DNA of 28,807 nt from DATATV01 sp035551355 (GCA_035551355.1 DASZNF010000012.1:1-28807), one strand, 5' to 3'. Numbered from the stretch's first letter, positions 8,527 to 16,852 are shown. Numbers and translations are program-made. The notes: generated by a model not told the origin, from the sequence alone.

Positions 8527-9704
8527 GACGAGTACGCGCTGTTCTCCTCGACGTAACCGTGCGACAGATCGGTGGTCAGCACGGTGGCCTCGGCCTCGCC
8601 CAGGTTCAGCTCGACCACGACCTGGATGTCCCGGCCGGCCAGGTCGACCGCGGACCGGTCCTGGGCCTGGGTTCCCTTGTCCAGCAACCGAACCCCGTTG
8701 ATCTGAATGCCCAGCAGATCTGCTTCCAGCGCCGCGCCGGAACGGCCGGCGGCCATGGCGATGCGGCCCCAGTTCGGGTCGGAACCGAACATCGCCGACT
8801 TCACCAGGTTGTCCTCGGCGATGACCCGGGCGGCCAGCACCGCGTCGGCCTTGCTCAGCGCGCCGCGCACGGTGATGGTGATTTCCTTGGTGACGCCCTC
8901 GGCGTCGCCCTGCAACTGGCGGACCAGATCCAGGCAGACCGCGGTGAGCAGTTCGGTGAACTCGCCGTCGGTCGGCGTGACCCCGGACGCGCCGGAGGCC
9001 AGCACCAGCACGGTGTCGTTGGTCGAGGTGCCGCCGTCCACGTCCAGCGTGTCGAAGGTGGCGGCGGTGGCCGCCCGCAACGCGGTGTCGAGTTGTTCGC
9101 CGTTGAGCACCGCGTCGGTGGTCAGCACGGAGAGCATGGTGGCCAGATTCGGCGCCAGCATGCCCGCGCCCTTGGCGAAACCGCCGATGTGCCAACCGTT
9201 TGCGGAGCTCGCGGCGGACTGCTTGGGGTGGGTGTCGGTGGTTATCACCGCGGCGGCCGCGGCCAGTCCGGCTTCGGTGGTGTCGGCCAGTTCGGCCGCC
9301 GCACTGTCCACTCCGGACAGAACCTGCGCCATCGGCAACCGCTCGCCGATCAGCCCGGTGGAGCAGACCGCGACCTCGATCGCCCCGACGCCAAGGACAT
9401 TCGCCACTTTCTCGGCGGTGGCGTGGGCGTCTTGGAAGCCCTCGGGCCCGGTGGCCGCGTTGGCGCCGCCGGAGTTGAGCACCACGGCCTTGAGGGTGTG
9501 CTGCCGCAACACCTGCTGCGACCACAGCACCGGCGCCGCCTTCACCTTGTTGGTGGTGAACACACCGGCGGCGGACTGCTCCGGGCCGTCGTTGACCAAC
9601 AGGGTGAGGTCCAGTGCGCCGGAGTTCTTGATCCCGGCGGCCACGCCCGCGGCGCGGAAACCCTGCGGCCTGGTCACTCCGGAGGTGCGGTCGACTGCGG
9701 TCAC
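8523..9704 (-). CDS. argJ: Glutamate N-acetyltransferase / ornithine acetyltransferase
   Basis: Recycles the acetyl group from acetylornithine to glutamate. The 393-residue precursor is expected to self-cleave into alpha and beta chains: the segment GMLAPNLATML contains the conserved Ala-Thr pair (A188-T189), T189 being the nucleophile. GTG start at 9704 is set by the GTGA overlap with argC. With argJ present, no separate acetylornithine deacetylase is needed for a cyclic pathway. Whether it also uses acetyl-CoA cannot be told. Confidence 0.97.
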   Translation of the reverse strand: MTAVDRTSGVTRPQGFRAAGVAAGIKNSGALDLTLLVNDGPEQSAAGVFTTNKVKAAPVLWSQQVLRQHTLKAVVLNSGGANAATGPEGFQDAHATAEKVANVLGVGAIEVAVCSTGLIGERLPMAQVLSGVDSAAAELADTTEAGLAAAAAVITTDTHPKQSAASSANGWHIGGFAKGAGMLAPNLATMLSVLTTDAVLNGEQLDTALRAATAATFDTLDVDGGTSTNDTVLVLASGASGVTPTDGEFTELLTAVCLDLVRQLQGDAEGVTKEITITVRGALSKADAVLAARVIAEDNLVKSAMFGSDPNWGRIAMAAGRSGAALEADLLGIQINGVRLLDKGTQAQDRSAVDLAGRDIQVVVELNLGEAEATVLTTDLSHGYVEENSAYSS

Positions 9705-10729
9705 GGGGCGACTCCCACGGTGGACAGGCCGGTCGTCTCGGGCAGGCCGAGCGCCAGGTTCATGGACTGGATCGCGGCACCGGCGGTGCCCTTGGTCAGG
9801 TTGTCCACCGCGGCCACCACGACCAGCCGGTTCGCGTCGGCGTCCACGGTGACCTGCAGGTGCACCGCGTTGCCGCCGAGGGTGGCCGAGGTGGCCGGCC
9901 AGACGCCCTCGGGCAGCAGGTGGATGAACGGCTCGTCGGCGTAGGCGGCCTGGTAGGTCTTGCGCGCGGCGGCGGCGTCGATGCCCGGGGTGAGGGGCGC
10001 CGAGCAGGTGGCCAGGATGCCGCGCGGCATGGGTGCCAGTACCGGAGTGAACGAGACCTTGACCGGGGCGTTGGCCACGGCGGACAGATTCTGCGCGATC
10101 TCCGGGGTGTGCCGGTGCACGCCGCCGACGCCGTAGGCGCTGGCCGAGCCCATGACCTCGGTGCCGAGCAGGTGCGGTTTGAGGCCGCGGCCGGCGCCGG
10201 AGGTGCCGCTGACCGCGACCGCGACCACGTCCGGCTCGACCAGGGAGGCGGCCAGGGCCGGGGCCAGGGCCAGGGAGATGGCGGTCGGGTAGCAGCCGGG
10301 CACCGCGATCCGGTTGGCGCCGGTGAGTTTGTCCCGGGCGCCGGGCAGTTCGGGCATGCCGTAGGGCCAGGTTCCGGCGTGGGCTCCGCCGTACCAGCGG
10401 TCCCAGGCGGCCGGGTCGGTGAGCCGGTGGTCGGCGCCGCAGTCCACGACGAGCACGTCCGGACCGAGTTGCGCGGCGATTTCGGCCGAGTGGCCGTGGG
10501 GCAGGGCGAGGAAGACCACATCGTGCCCGGCCAGGGCCTCGGCGGTGGTGTCGCCGAGCACACGATCGGCCAGCGGGACCAGGTTGGGGTGGTGGGCGGC
10601 GAGCGTGCTGCCCGCGTTGCCGCCCGCGGTCAACGTGCCGATCTGGACCTGGGGGTGGGCCAGCAGCAGCCGAAGCAATTCGCCTCCGGCGTATCCGCTG
10701 GCTCCCGCTACCGCGACCTTGACTGTCAC
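9701..10729 (-). CDS. argC: N-acetyl-gamma-glutamyl-phosphate reductase
   Basis: NADPH-dependent reduction of acetylglutamyl phosphate to the semialdehyde. The 342-residue protein starts with the Rossmann motif GASGYAGGE and has the catalytic cysteine C146 in VPGCYPTA. GTG at 10729 is chosen because the family N-terminus begins here; the longer open frame reads through the operator. No Shine-Dalgarno sequence precedes the GTG, and the -10 element ends 7 bases before it, so the mRNA is probably leaderless. First gene of the arg operon. Confidence 0.96.
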   Translation of the reverse strand: MTVKVAVAGASGYAGGELLRLLLAHPQVQIGTLTAGGNAGSTLAAHHPNLVPLADRVLGDTTAEALAGHDVVFLALPHGHSAEIAAQLGPDVLVVDCGADHRLTDPAAWDRWYGGAHAGTWPYGMPELPGARDKLTGANRIAVPGCYPTAISLALAPALAASLVEPDVVAVAVSGTSGAGRGLKPHLLGTEVMGSASAYGVGGVHRHTPEIAQNLSAVANAPVKVSFTPVLAPMPRGILATCSAPLTPGIDAAAARKTYQAAYADEPFIHLLPEGVWPATSATLGGNAVHLQVTVDADANRLVVVAAVDNLTKGTAGAAIQSMNLALGLPETTGLSTVGVAP

Positions 10730-10730
10730 C

Positions 10731-10755
10731 TGTATGAGTATGCATCGCCATGCAA
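10731..10755 (-). promoter_or_regulatory. ARG-box-like ArgR operator before argC
   Basis: On the minus strand the site reads TTGCATG, GCG, ATGCATA and then CTCATACA, two imperfect copies of the TGCAT-rich half-site typical of ArgR operators (TNTGCAT/ATGCANA-like palindromes). It covers the -10 element and most of the spacer of the argC promoter, the classical position for repression by occlusion. The argR gene lies in the same operon, giving an autoregulatory loop. Binding is inferred from the sequence pattern only. Confidence 0.7.
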
Positions 10756-10765
10756 GACAATTCAA
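10737..10765 (-). promoter_or_regulatory. argC promoter (-35 TTGAAT, -10 CATACT)
   Basis: TTGAAT (10760-10765) and CATACT (10737-10742) lie 17 bases apart on the minus strand, each matching four of six consensus positions. A start site seven bases past the -10 falls at or next to the argC GTG, predicting a leaderless transcript. Confidence 0.55.
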
Positions 10766-10809
10766 ATGGTTGTGGCGCGGGCGACCGCCGGGACGACCCG
10801 CGAACGACG

Positions 10810-10841
10810 ACGGGGCCACCGGCCGCAGCCGATGACCCCGT
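10810..10841 (-). terminator. Stem-loop between pheT and argC
   Basis: On the minus strand ACGGGG pairs with CCCCGT around an inner CGGC/GCCG stem, giving a two-part hairpin 17 bases past the pheT stop. There is no U-run, which is common for actinobacterial terminators. It probably separates pheST transcription from the arg operon. Confidence 0.5.
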
Positions 10842-10857
10842 GGTCAGGAAGGAAAAT

Positions 10858-13413
10858 TCAGCCGCGCAGGACGGCGTTGACCTGGTCGCCCGCCGCGGCC
10901 ACGGCCGCGTCCCGGGCCGCTGTCGCCTCCTCGACGGTGAGCGTGCGGTCCGGCGCGCGGAACCGCATCGAGTAGGCCAGCGAGCGCTTGCCCTCGCCGA
11001 CCTGCTCGCCGGTGTACACGTCGAACAGCGCCACCTGCTCCAGCAGCTCGCCACCACCAGCCCGCAGCGCGTCGGCCACGGACGCGGCCGGCACCGCCGC
11101 GTCCACCACAACGGCCACGTCGAGCAGCACCGGCGGGTACGGCGAGATCACCGGCGCGGGCAAGCGCTCGGCCAGCGGGATCGCGTCCAGGTCCAGTTCC
11201 AGCGCACAGGTCCGCTTGGGCAGCCCGAGCGCCTCCACCACCTTCGGGTGCAGCTCTCCGGCATGCCCGACCACGACCCCGCCGACCCGGAACTCGGCGC
11301 ATCGGCCCGGGTGCCACGGCGGCATGTCGGCGGTGGCGGTCACGGTCAGCTCGGCCGCGCACACCTCGGCGATGGTCCGCGCGGCCTGCACCGCGTCGGC
11401 CCACTGGGCCGGTTCGCCCGCGCCCCACCAGCCGGCCCGCTGCCGGTTGCCGGCCAGCACCGCGCCGACGTGCACCGGCTGCGCGGGCAGCGACGCGTCC
11501 AATGCGGCCAGGTCGGCTTCGCTGGGCCGCCGGCCGACGCCCACCACCGGCACCGCGCTCGGCTTCTCCGCCGGCAGCGCGACCTGGCCGATGTGGAACA
11601 GGCTGACGTCCCGGAAACCGCGGGAAACGTTGCGCTGCAAGGAATCCAGCAGACCGGGCAGCAGCGTGGTGGCCACCGTGTCGGCCTCGGCCTCCAGTGG
11701 GTTGAGCAGTTTCAGGCCCCGCCGGCGCGGATCGGAGTCGGCCAGACCGAAGTCGTCCCACACCTTCGGCGACACGAACGGGAAGGGCAGCACCTCGACG
11801 TAGCCGGACTCGGCCAGCGCCCGGGACACCGCGCGGGTGCGCTTCTGCACCACGGTCAGCCCGCGGCCGGGGGGCGCGGCGGGCAGCACCGAGGGAATCG
11901 TGTGATAGCCCTCCAGCCGCAGCACCTCCTCGACCAGGTCGGCCGGCTGCACCAGGTCGGCGCGCCAGGTCGGCGGCACCGCGGTGATCATCGGCGTGCC
12001 GTCGTCGGCCGTGGTCACCTCGACCTGGCAGCCGATCTGCTGCAACCGCTCGGCGGTCACGCCCCGCGCGTAGCGCACCCCGGCCACCTGGTCGGGCAGG
12101 TTGATCGGCATGGTCACCGCGGCGGGCAGCTCCGGGCGCCCCACATCGGTGCGACCCGGCTCGATGCTGCCGTCGCCGTGGGTGTGCAGCAGCCGCGCGG
12201 CCAGTTCCAGCGCGGCCGGCGCCACTGCCGGGTCGACGAACCGCTCGAACCGCCGGGACGCCTCGCTGGGCAGCTTGTGCCGGCGCGCCGCGCGCGCGAT
12301 GGACACCGGCTCCCAGTTCGCCGCCTCCAGCAGGATGTCGGTGCTGTCGTCGCGCACCTCGGTGCTCGCGCCGCCCATCACCCCGGCCAGGCTGATCGGG
12401 CCGGTCTCGTCGCAGACCACCATGTCGTCCGGGTCGAGCTCGCGCACCACACCGTCCAATGTGGTCAGTTTCTCGCCCGCGTTGGCCCGCCGCACGGTGA
12501 TGCTCCCGCGCAGCGCCGACGCGTCGAACGCGTGCAGCGGCTGGCCGGTCAGCAGCATCACGTAGTTGGTCACGTCCACGGCCAGCGAGATCGACCGCAC
12601 CCCGGCCAGCATCAGCCTGCGGCGGATGTGCCACGGCGTCGGCGCGGTCGGGTCCACCCCGGTGACCCGGCGGGTCACGAACCGGGGGCAGCCGCGCTGA
12701 TCGGCGATGTGCACCGGCCAGGCCTCGCCCTCGGCCGGCGGCACGTCGATCCCGGCCGGGTCGTTGAACCCGATGTCCAGCGCGCAGGCCAGCTCGCGGG
12801 CCAGGCCGCGCACCGAGAAGCAGTAGCCGCGGTCGGAGGTGATCTCCAGCTCGATCACGGTGTCGGACAGGCCGAGCAGCTCCTTGGCGTCCGCGCCCGG
12901 GATGGCCGACCCGCTGGGCAGCACCAGGATGCCTGCGTGGTCGTCGCCGATGCCCAGTTCGCGCACCGAGCAGATCATGCCGTCGCTGACCCTGCCGTAG
13001 GTCTTGCGCGCGGCGATGGTGAAACCGCCGGGCAGCACCGTGCCGGGCAGCGCGACCACCACCAGGTCGCCCTCGGAGAAGTTGGCCGCGCCGCAGACGA
13101 TCCCGCGGATCGCCGGCTCCTCGTCGTCCTCGTCCTCTTCTTCGTCGAGGTCGTCCTCGTCGAAGTCCTCGCCGTCCAGGTCGACCACCTGCACCTGGCA
13201 GAACCGGATCGGCTTCTTGAAGCCGGTCAGCTCCTCGATCTCCACGACCCGGCCGACCACGAGCGGGCCGACCACGCCGTCCAGTTCGGTGACCGACTCG
13301 ACCTCGAAACCGGCGGAGATGAAAGCGTCGTGGAACCGCTCGGCGAGCGACTTGTGGTCGTCGTACTCGGGCAGCTCGAGTCGCTCGACCAGCCAACTGA
13401 CGGGAACACGCAC
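10858..13413 (-). CDS. pheT: Phenylalanyl-tRNA synthetase beta subunit
   Basis: Beta chain of the (alpha-beta)2 enzyme that charges tRNA-Phe. The 851-residue product has the N-terminal B1/EMAP-type tRNA-binding domain (ELTGFKKPIRFCQV, then IRGIVCGAANFSEGD), the B3/B4 editing domain, B5 and the C-terminal ferredoxin-like anticodon-binding domain. GTG start at 13413 lies four bases after the pheS stop. Odd point: residues about 77-100 form an almost purely Asp/Glu insertion within the tRNA-binding domain. Confidence 0.97.
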   Translation of the reverse strand: MRVPVSWLVERLELPEYDDHKSLAERFHDAFISAGFEVESVTELDGVVGPLVVGRVVEIEELTGFKKPIRFCQVQVVDLDGEDFDEDDLDEEEDEDDEEPAIRGIVCGAANFSEGDLVVVALPGTVLPGGFTIAARKTYGRVSDGMICSVRELGIGDDHAGILVLPSGSAIPGADAKELLGLSDTVIELEITSDRGYCFSVRGLARELACALDIGFNDPAGIDVPPAEGEAWPVHIADQRGCPRFVTRRVTGVDPTAPTPWHIRRRLMLAGVRSISLAVDVTNYVMLLTGQPLHAFDASALRGSITVRRANAGEKLTTLDGVVRELDPDDMVVCDETGPISLAGVMGGASTEVRDDSTDILLEAANWEPVSIARAARRHKLPSEASRRFERFVDPAVAPAALELAARLLHTHGDGSIEPGRTDVGRPELPAAVTMPINLPDQVAGVRYARGVTAERLQQIGCQVEVTTADDGTPMITAVPPTWRADLVQPADLVEEVLRLEGYHTIPSVLPAAPPGRGLTVVQKRTRAVSRALAESGYVEVLPFPFVSPKVWDDFGLADSDPRRRGLKLLNPLEAEADTVATTLLPGLLDSLQRNVSRGFRDVSLFHIGQVALPAEKPSAVPVVGVGRRPSEADLAALDASLPAQPVHVGAVLAGNRQRAGWWGAGEPAQWADAVQAARTIAEVCAAELTVTATADMPPWHPGRCAEFRVGGVVVGHAGELHPKVVEALGLPKRTCALELDLDAIPLAERLPAPVISPYPPVLLDVAVVVDAAVPAASVADALRAGGGELLEQVALFDVYTGEQVGEGKRSLAYSMRFRAPDRTLTVEEATAARDAAVAAAGDQVNAVLRG

Positions 13414-13417
13414 CGGT

Positions 13418-14485
13418 TCAGCCTTCCGTTCCGAATGCGGACGTGAAACGGATGTCGCCCTCGACCATGTCGCGCATGTCCGGCAGGTTGTTGCGGAACA
13501 TCAGGGTGCGTTCCAGGCCCATGCCGAAAGCGAAGCCGGAGTAGACGTCCGGGTCGATGCCGCAGTTGCGCAGCACGTTGGGATTGACCATGCCGCAGCC
13601 GCCCCACTCGACCCAGCCCGCGCCGCCCTTCTTCGCCTCGAACCACACGTCGACCTCGGCCGAGGGTTCGGTGAACGGGAAGAAGTGCGGCCGGAACCGG
13701 GTGCGGGCGTGCTCACCGAACAGCGCCCGGGCGAACGCGTCCAGCGTGCCGCGCAGGTTGGCCATGGTGATGCCCTTGTCCACCGCGATGCCCTCGACCT
13801 GGTGGAACACCGGGGTGTGGGTCGGGTCCAGGGTGTCGGTGCGGAAGGTGCGGCCGGGCGAGATCAGGTAGAGCGGCAGATCCCGGGTGAGCAGGCTGCG
13901 GATCTGCACCGGCGAGGTCTCGGTGCGCAGCACCAGACCGGAGTTCTCCGGCGCGATGTAGAAGGTGTCCCGGGTGGTGCGCACCGGGTGGTCCTTGCCG
14001 AAGTTCAGCGCGTCGAAGTTGAACCACTCGGTCTCCAGTTCGGGACCGTCGGCCACCTCCCAGCCCATGCCGACGAACACGTCGGCGATGCGCTCGGCGA
14101 TGGTGGTGATCGGGTGGCGCGCACCGCGCGGGATGCGATCCCACGGCAGGGTGACGTCCACCGACTCCTCGCGCAGCACCCGCTCGTCCCGCTCGGCCAG
14201 CAGCACGGCATGCCGGGCGTCGTAGGCGGACTTGATGGCGGCCTGGGTCTCGTTGACCCGCTTGCCCGCCTCCGCGCGGGCGGCCGGCGGCAGCGCGCCG
14301 ATCTCCCGGCGGCCGGTGAGCACCGCGGACCTGTCCCCGAGATGGGCCGAGCGCGCGGCGGCCAGGGCGTCGAGGTCGGCGGCCTCGGCGAACGCGGCCT
14401 CGGCCCGCTTCACGGCCTCCTGCAGGGCCTCCGGCGCGAGGGCCGCGACCTGCTTGGGGTCGTACGGATCGTTTGCTCCGGACAT
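13418..14485 (-). CDS. pheS: Phenylalanyl-tRNA synthetase alpha subunit
   Basis: Catalytic subunit of PheRS. The 355-residue product has an N-terminal coiled coil for tRNA contact (about 1-100), then the class II core: motif 2 region FRTDTLDPTHTPVFHQVEG and motif 3 GFAFGMGLER. ATG at 14485 is preceded by AGGAGA about 13 bases upstream. It is co-transcribed with pheT. A leader of about 90 bases separates it from the RNA methyltransferase gene; I see no convincing attenuator or T-box there. Confidence 0.97.
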   Translation of the reverse strand: MSGANDPYDPKQVAALAPEALQEAVKRAEAAFAEAADLDALAAARSAHLGDRSAVLTGRREIGALPPAARAEAGKRVNETQAAIKSAYDARHAVLLAERDERVLREESVDVTLPWDRIPRGARHPITTIAERIADVFVGMGWEVADGPELETEWFNFDALNFGKDHPVRTTRDTFYIAPENSGLVLRTETSPVQIRSLLTRDLPLYLISPGRTFRTDTLDPTHTPVFHQVEGIAVDKGITMANLRGTLDAFARALFGEHARTRFRPHFFPFTEPSAEVDVWFEAKKGGAGWVEWGGCGMVNPNVLRNCGIDPDVYSGFAFGMGLERTLMFRNNLPDMRDMVEGDIRFTSAFGTEG

Positions 14486-14575
14486 CGTGAGTGAGAACTC
14501 TCCTGGGCAGGGGGCGCGTGCCGAGTTGGCAAGCAGCCCGATCTTAGACGGTCGGCCGGTCCCGGTGCGTCCGCG

Positions 14576-15424
14576 TTACCCGTCCCGCTGGGCCCGCGCG
14601 CTGGCGTACAGGCACACGGCCGCGGCGGTGGCCAGGTTCAGGCTCTCCGCCGCCCCGTACAGCGGGACTCGCACCGCGGTGTCCGCGGCCGCACCCACCT
14701 CCCGGGGTAACCCGTGGGCCTCGCTGCCGAACAGCCACGCGGTGGATCGGCCCAGCTCACCGGAGTCGGCGGCGGCGTCCAGGTCGGCCTCGGCGTACCC
14801 GTCGGCGGCGACCAGCCGCAGTCCGGCGTCCCGCGCGGCGGTCAGTACCGCCTCGACCGCACGCTCCCGGGCCACCGGCAGGTGGAACAGGCTGCCCGCC
14901 GAGGCCCGCACGCATTTGCCGTTGTGCGGGTCGACGGTGTCGCCGGCGAAGATCACCGCACCCGCGCCGGCCGCGTCGGCCACCCGGGTGACGGTGCCCG
15001 CGTTGCCCGGGTCGGCCACGCCGACCAGCACCGCGACCAGGCGCGGGCGGGCGGCCAGCACCTCGGTCAGCGGCCGGTCGACCAGGTCGCACACGGCCAC
15101 GACGCCTTGCGGCGTCACGGTTTCGGAGATACCGGCGGCGGCCCGGTCGGTGATCTCGGAGACCGCGATCCCGGCTTCTTCCGCGGCCGCGACCAAGGCG
15201 GGGTTGCGGCCCGCGGCGGTGGCCGTGACGAACAGCTCGTGCACCCGTCCCGAACCGGCGGCGGCCCAGGCCAGCGCCTCGCGCACCGCCTGAGCGCCCT
15301 CGGTCAGGAACCGGCCCGCGTCAGCGCGGCCGTCCCGCCGGGTCAGCCGCCGAGCGGCCGCGACCCGGGGTGTCCGTTCGGTGAACGGGTCCCCGGGTCG
15401 AATGCCGGTGCCGTGCTTGCTCAG
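14576..15424 (-). CDS. tsnR: TrmH/SpoU-family RNA 2'-O-methyltransferase
   Basis: SAM-dependent ribose methyltransferase of the SPOUT class; probable target is rRNA or tRNA, not identifiable here. It has an N-terminal substrate-binding domain (FTERTPRVAAARRLTRRDGR at its start) and the knotted C-terminal domain with motifs LVGVADPGNAGTVTR, LFGSEAHGLP and VPLYGAAESLNLATAAAV. The position between rplT and pheS is that of tsnR (Rv1644) in M. tuberculosis. The start is unclear: there is no ATG, GTG or TTG in a sensible place. CTG at 15424 overlaps the rplT stop (CTGA) and is the choice used here; ATT at 15403 is the alternative. Confidence 0.9.
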   Translation of the reverse strand: MSKHGTGIRPGDPFTERTPRVAAARRLTRRDGRADAGRFLTEGAQAVREALAWAAAGSGRVHELFVTATAAGRNPALVAAAEEAGIAVSEITDRAAAGISETVTPQGVVAVCDLVDRPLTEVLAARPRLVAVLVGVADPGNAGTVTRVADAAGAGAVIFAGDTVDPHNGKCVRASAGSLFHLPVARERAVEAVLTAARDAGLRLVAADGYAEADLDAAADSGELGRSTAWLFGSEAHGLPREVGAAADTAVRVPLYGAAESLNLATAAAVCLYASARAQRDG

Positions 15425-15795
15425 GCCGCGCTGCCCTGCGCGTCGGCGTGCTGCTTGGCCAGCTCGACCAGCGCGGCGAACGCGGTCTCGTCGCTGACCG
15501 CGAGCTCGGCCAGGTTCTTGCGGTCGACCTCGACACCCGCGGCCTTGAGGCCCTGGATGAAGCGGTTGTAGGTCAGGCCGTTCTGCCGCGCGGCGGCGTT
15601 GATCCGGGTGATCCACAGCTGGCGAAAGTCACCCTTGCGGGCCCGGCGGTCCCGGTAGGCGTAGTTGAGCGAGTGGAGCATCTGCTCCTTGGCCTTGCGG
15701 TACAGGCGCGAACGCTGACCACGGTAACCACTGGCCGCCTCGAGGGTGGTGCGGCGCTTCTTCTGGGCGTTTACTGCCCGCTTAACGCGTGCCAC
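15421..15795 (-). CDS. rplT: 50S ribosomal protein L20
   Basis: Large-subunit assembly protein that binds 23S rRNA. The 124-residue product starts MARVKRAVNAQKKRR, with the expected basic N-terminal extension and the conserved WITRINAAARQNG region. It is third gene of the infC-rpmI-rplT operon. In other bacteria L20 represses this operon by binding its mRNA; no such site can be shown here. Confidence 0.98.
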   Translation of the reverse strand: MARVKRAVNAQKKRRTTLEAASGYRGQRSRLYRKAKEQMLHSLNYAYRDRRARKGDFRQLWITRINAAARQNGLTYNRFIQGLKAAGVEVDRKNLAELAVSDETAFAALVELAKQHADAQGSAA

Positions 15796-15864
15796 GGTGA
15801 AATCCCGTCCGATCTAGTGGGACGCCGGTGAGCGCCCCGGCTGGGTGTCGTTGGTGAGGAGAAG

Positions 15865-16059
15865 TCAGCGGCCGAGCAGCCGGTTGATCCGCTTGGCGTC
15901 GCTCTTGGCGACCTCGGTGGTGCCTTCCAGCCGGCGGGTCAGCTTGCTGGACTTCTTCTCCAGGATGTGGCGACGCCCGGTCATCTCGCGGCGCAGCTTG
16001 CCGCCGCCGGTCACCTTGACCCGCTTGGCGGTTCCCTTGTGCGTCTTGCTCTTCGGCAT
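15865..16059 (-). CDS. rpmI: 50S ribosomal protein L35
   Basis: Small basic ribosomal protein of 64 residues starting MPKSKTHKGTAKR, with the typical KSSKLTRRL segment. A longer open frame exists upstream but the ATG at 16059 gives the exact family N-terminus. It sits between infC and rplT, with about 70 bases to rplT. Confidence 0.98.
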   Translation of the reverse strand: MPKSKTHKGTAKRVKVTGGGKLRREMTGRRHILEKKSSKLTRRLEGTTEVAKSDAKRINRLLGR

Positions 16060-16078
16060 GGTTCGTCCTCGTCGTCGT

Positions 16079-16102
16079 CGGCCGCCCGCGAACGGGCGGC
16101 CG
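16079..16102 (-). other. Strong hairpin between infC and rpmI
   Basis: A perfect ten-base-pair stem CGGCCGCCCG/CGGGCGGCCG with a four-base loop (TTCG on the transcript strand) in the 94-base gap between infC and rpmI. There is no U-tract after it. It may be a processing site, a transcript-stability element or a partial terminator that lets IF3 and the ribosomal proteins be made in different amounts. Confidence 0.55.
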
Positions 16103-16153
16103 TTTCTGCGCATGACGGCATGGCGGTGTGTCCGGCCAGGCCGTCGGCGATCA

Positions 16154-16762
16154 CTACTCCCCGGTCGCGGCAGCTTCCGTGCTGGCCGCGTCCGGCGTGG
16201 TCGTCTTGGCCGCACGCTGCTGCTGCTGCAACTGCTGTTGCTGCTGCTTCACGTTCTTGTGCGGCGCGAGGACCATGATCATGTTCCGGCCATCCTGCTT
16301 CGGCGTGGACTCGACGAAACCCAGGTCCTGCACGTCGTCGGCCAGCCGCTGGAGCAGGCGGTAGCCGAGTTCGGGCCGCGACTGCTCGCGGCCGCGGAAC
16401 ATGATGGTGACCTTGACCTTGTGGCCGTGTTCCAGGAACCGGACCACGTGGCCTTTCTTGGTCTCGTAGTCGTGCGAGTCGATCTTCGGCCGGAGCTTCT
16501 GCTCCTTGATGACCGTGAGCTGCTGGTTGCGGCGCGACTCCCGCGCTTTCTGCGCGCTTTCGTACTTGAACTTCCCGTAGTCCATGAGCCTGGCCACGGG
16601 AGGGTGCGCCAGTGGAGCGACTTCAACGAGATCCAGATCCGATTCCTGGGCAAGGCGCAGGGCGTCGTCGATGCGGACGATGCCGACCTGTTCACCTGCC
16701 GGTCCGACGAGTCGGACCTCCGGAACCCGGATTCGGTCGTTAATGCGCGGCTCGGAGCTGAT
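16154..16762 (-). CDS. infC: Translation initiation factor IF-3
   Basis: Binds the 30S subunit, prevents premature 50S joining and checks start codons. The 202-residue product has the N domain (RINDRIRVPEVRLVGP, DLDLVEVAP) and C domain (RPKIDSHDYETKKGHVVRFLE trimmed; MFRGREQSRPELG). The start appears to be ATC at 16762: GAGGAGG lies four bases upstream and the next residues SSEPRINDR match the family, while the only in-frame ATG is 45 codons farther up. IF-3 genes often use AUU or AUC, allowing autocontrol by IF-3 itself. The C-terminus has a glutamine-rich tail (residues 173-182) followed by an Ala/Thr-rich stretch. Confidence 0.95.
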   Translation of the reverse strand: MSSEPRINDRIRVPEVRLVGPAGEQVGIVRIDDALRLAQESDLDLVEVAPLAHPPVARLMDYGKFKYESAQKARESRRNQQLTVIKEQKLRPKIDSHDYETKKGHVVRFLEHGHKVKVTIMFRGREQSRPELGYRLLQRLADDVQDLGFVESTPKQDGRNMIMVLAPHKNVKQQQQQLQQQQRAAKTTTPDAASTEAAATGE

Positions 16763-16852
16763 GGGGCCTCCTCGGTTCGAGGTTCGAGTCTGCACGACCG
16801 CATGACTCGTAGTGCCCCTCGCCTGACCGGGACAGGACCCGGACGACGAGAA

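Noticed and set aside
10750..13446. An 898-codon plus-strand frame opposite pheT
   Set aside because: Same antisense artefact; pheT on the other strand is unmistakable.
14486..14575. T-box or attenuator before pheS
   Set aside because: The gap is only 90 bases and lacks a T-box motif or a clear terminator/antiterminator pair.
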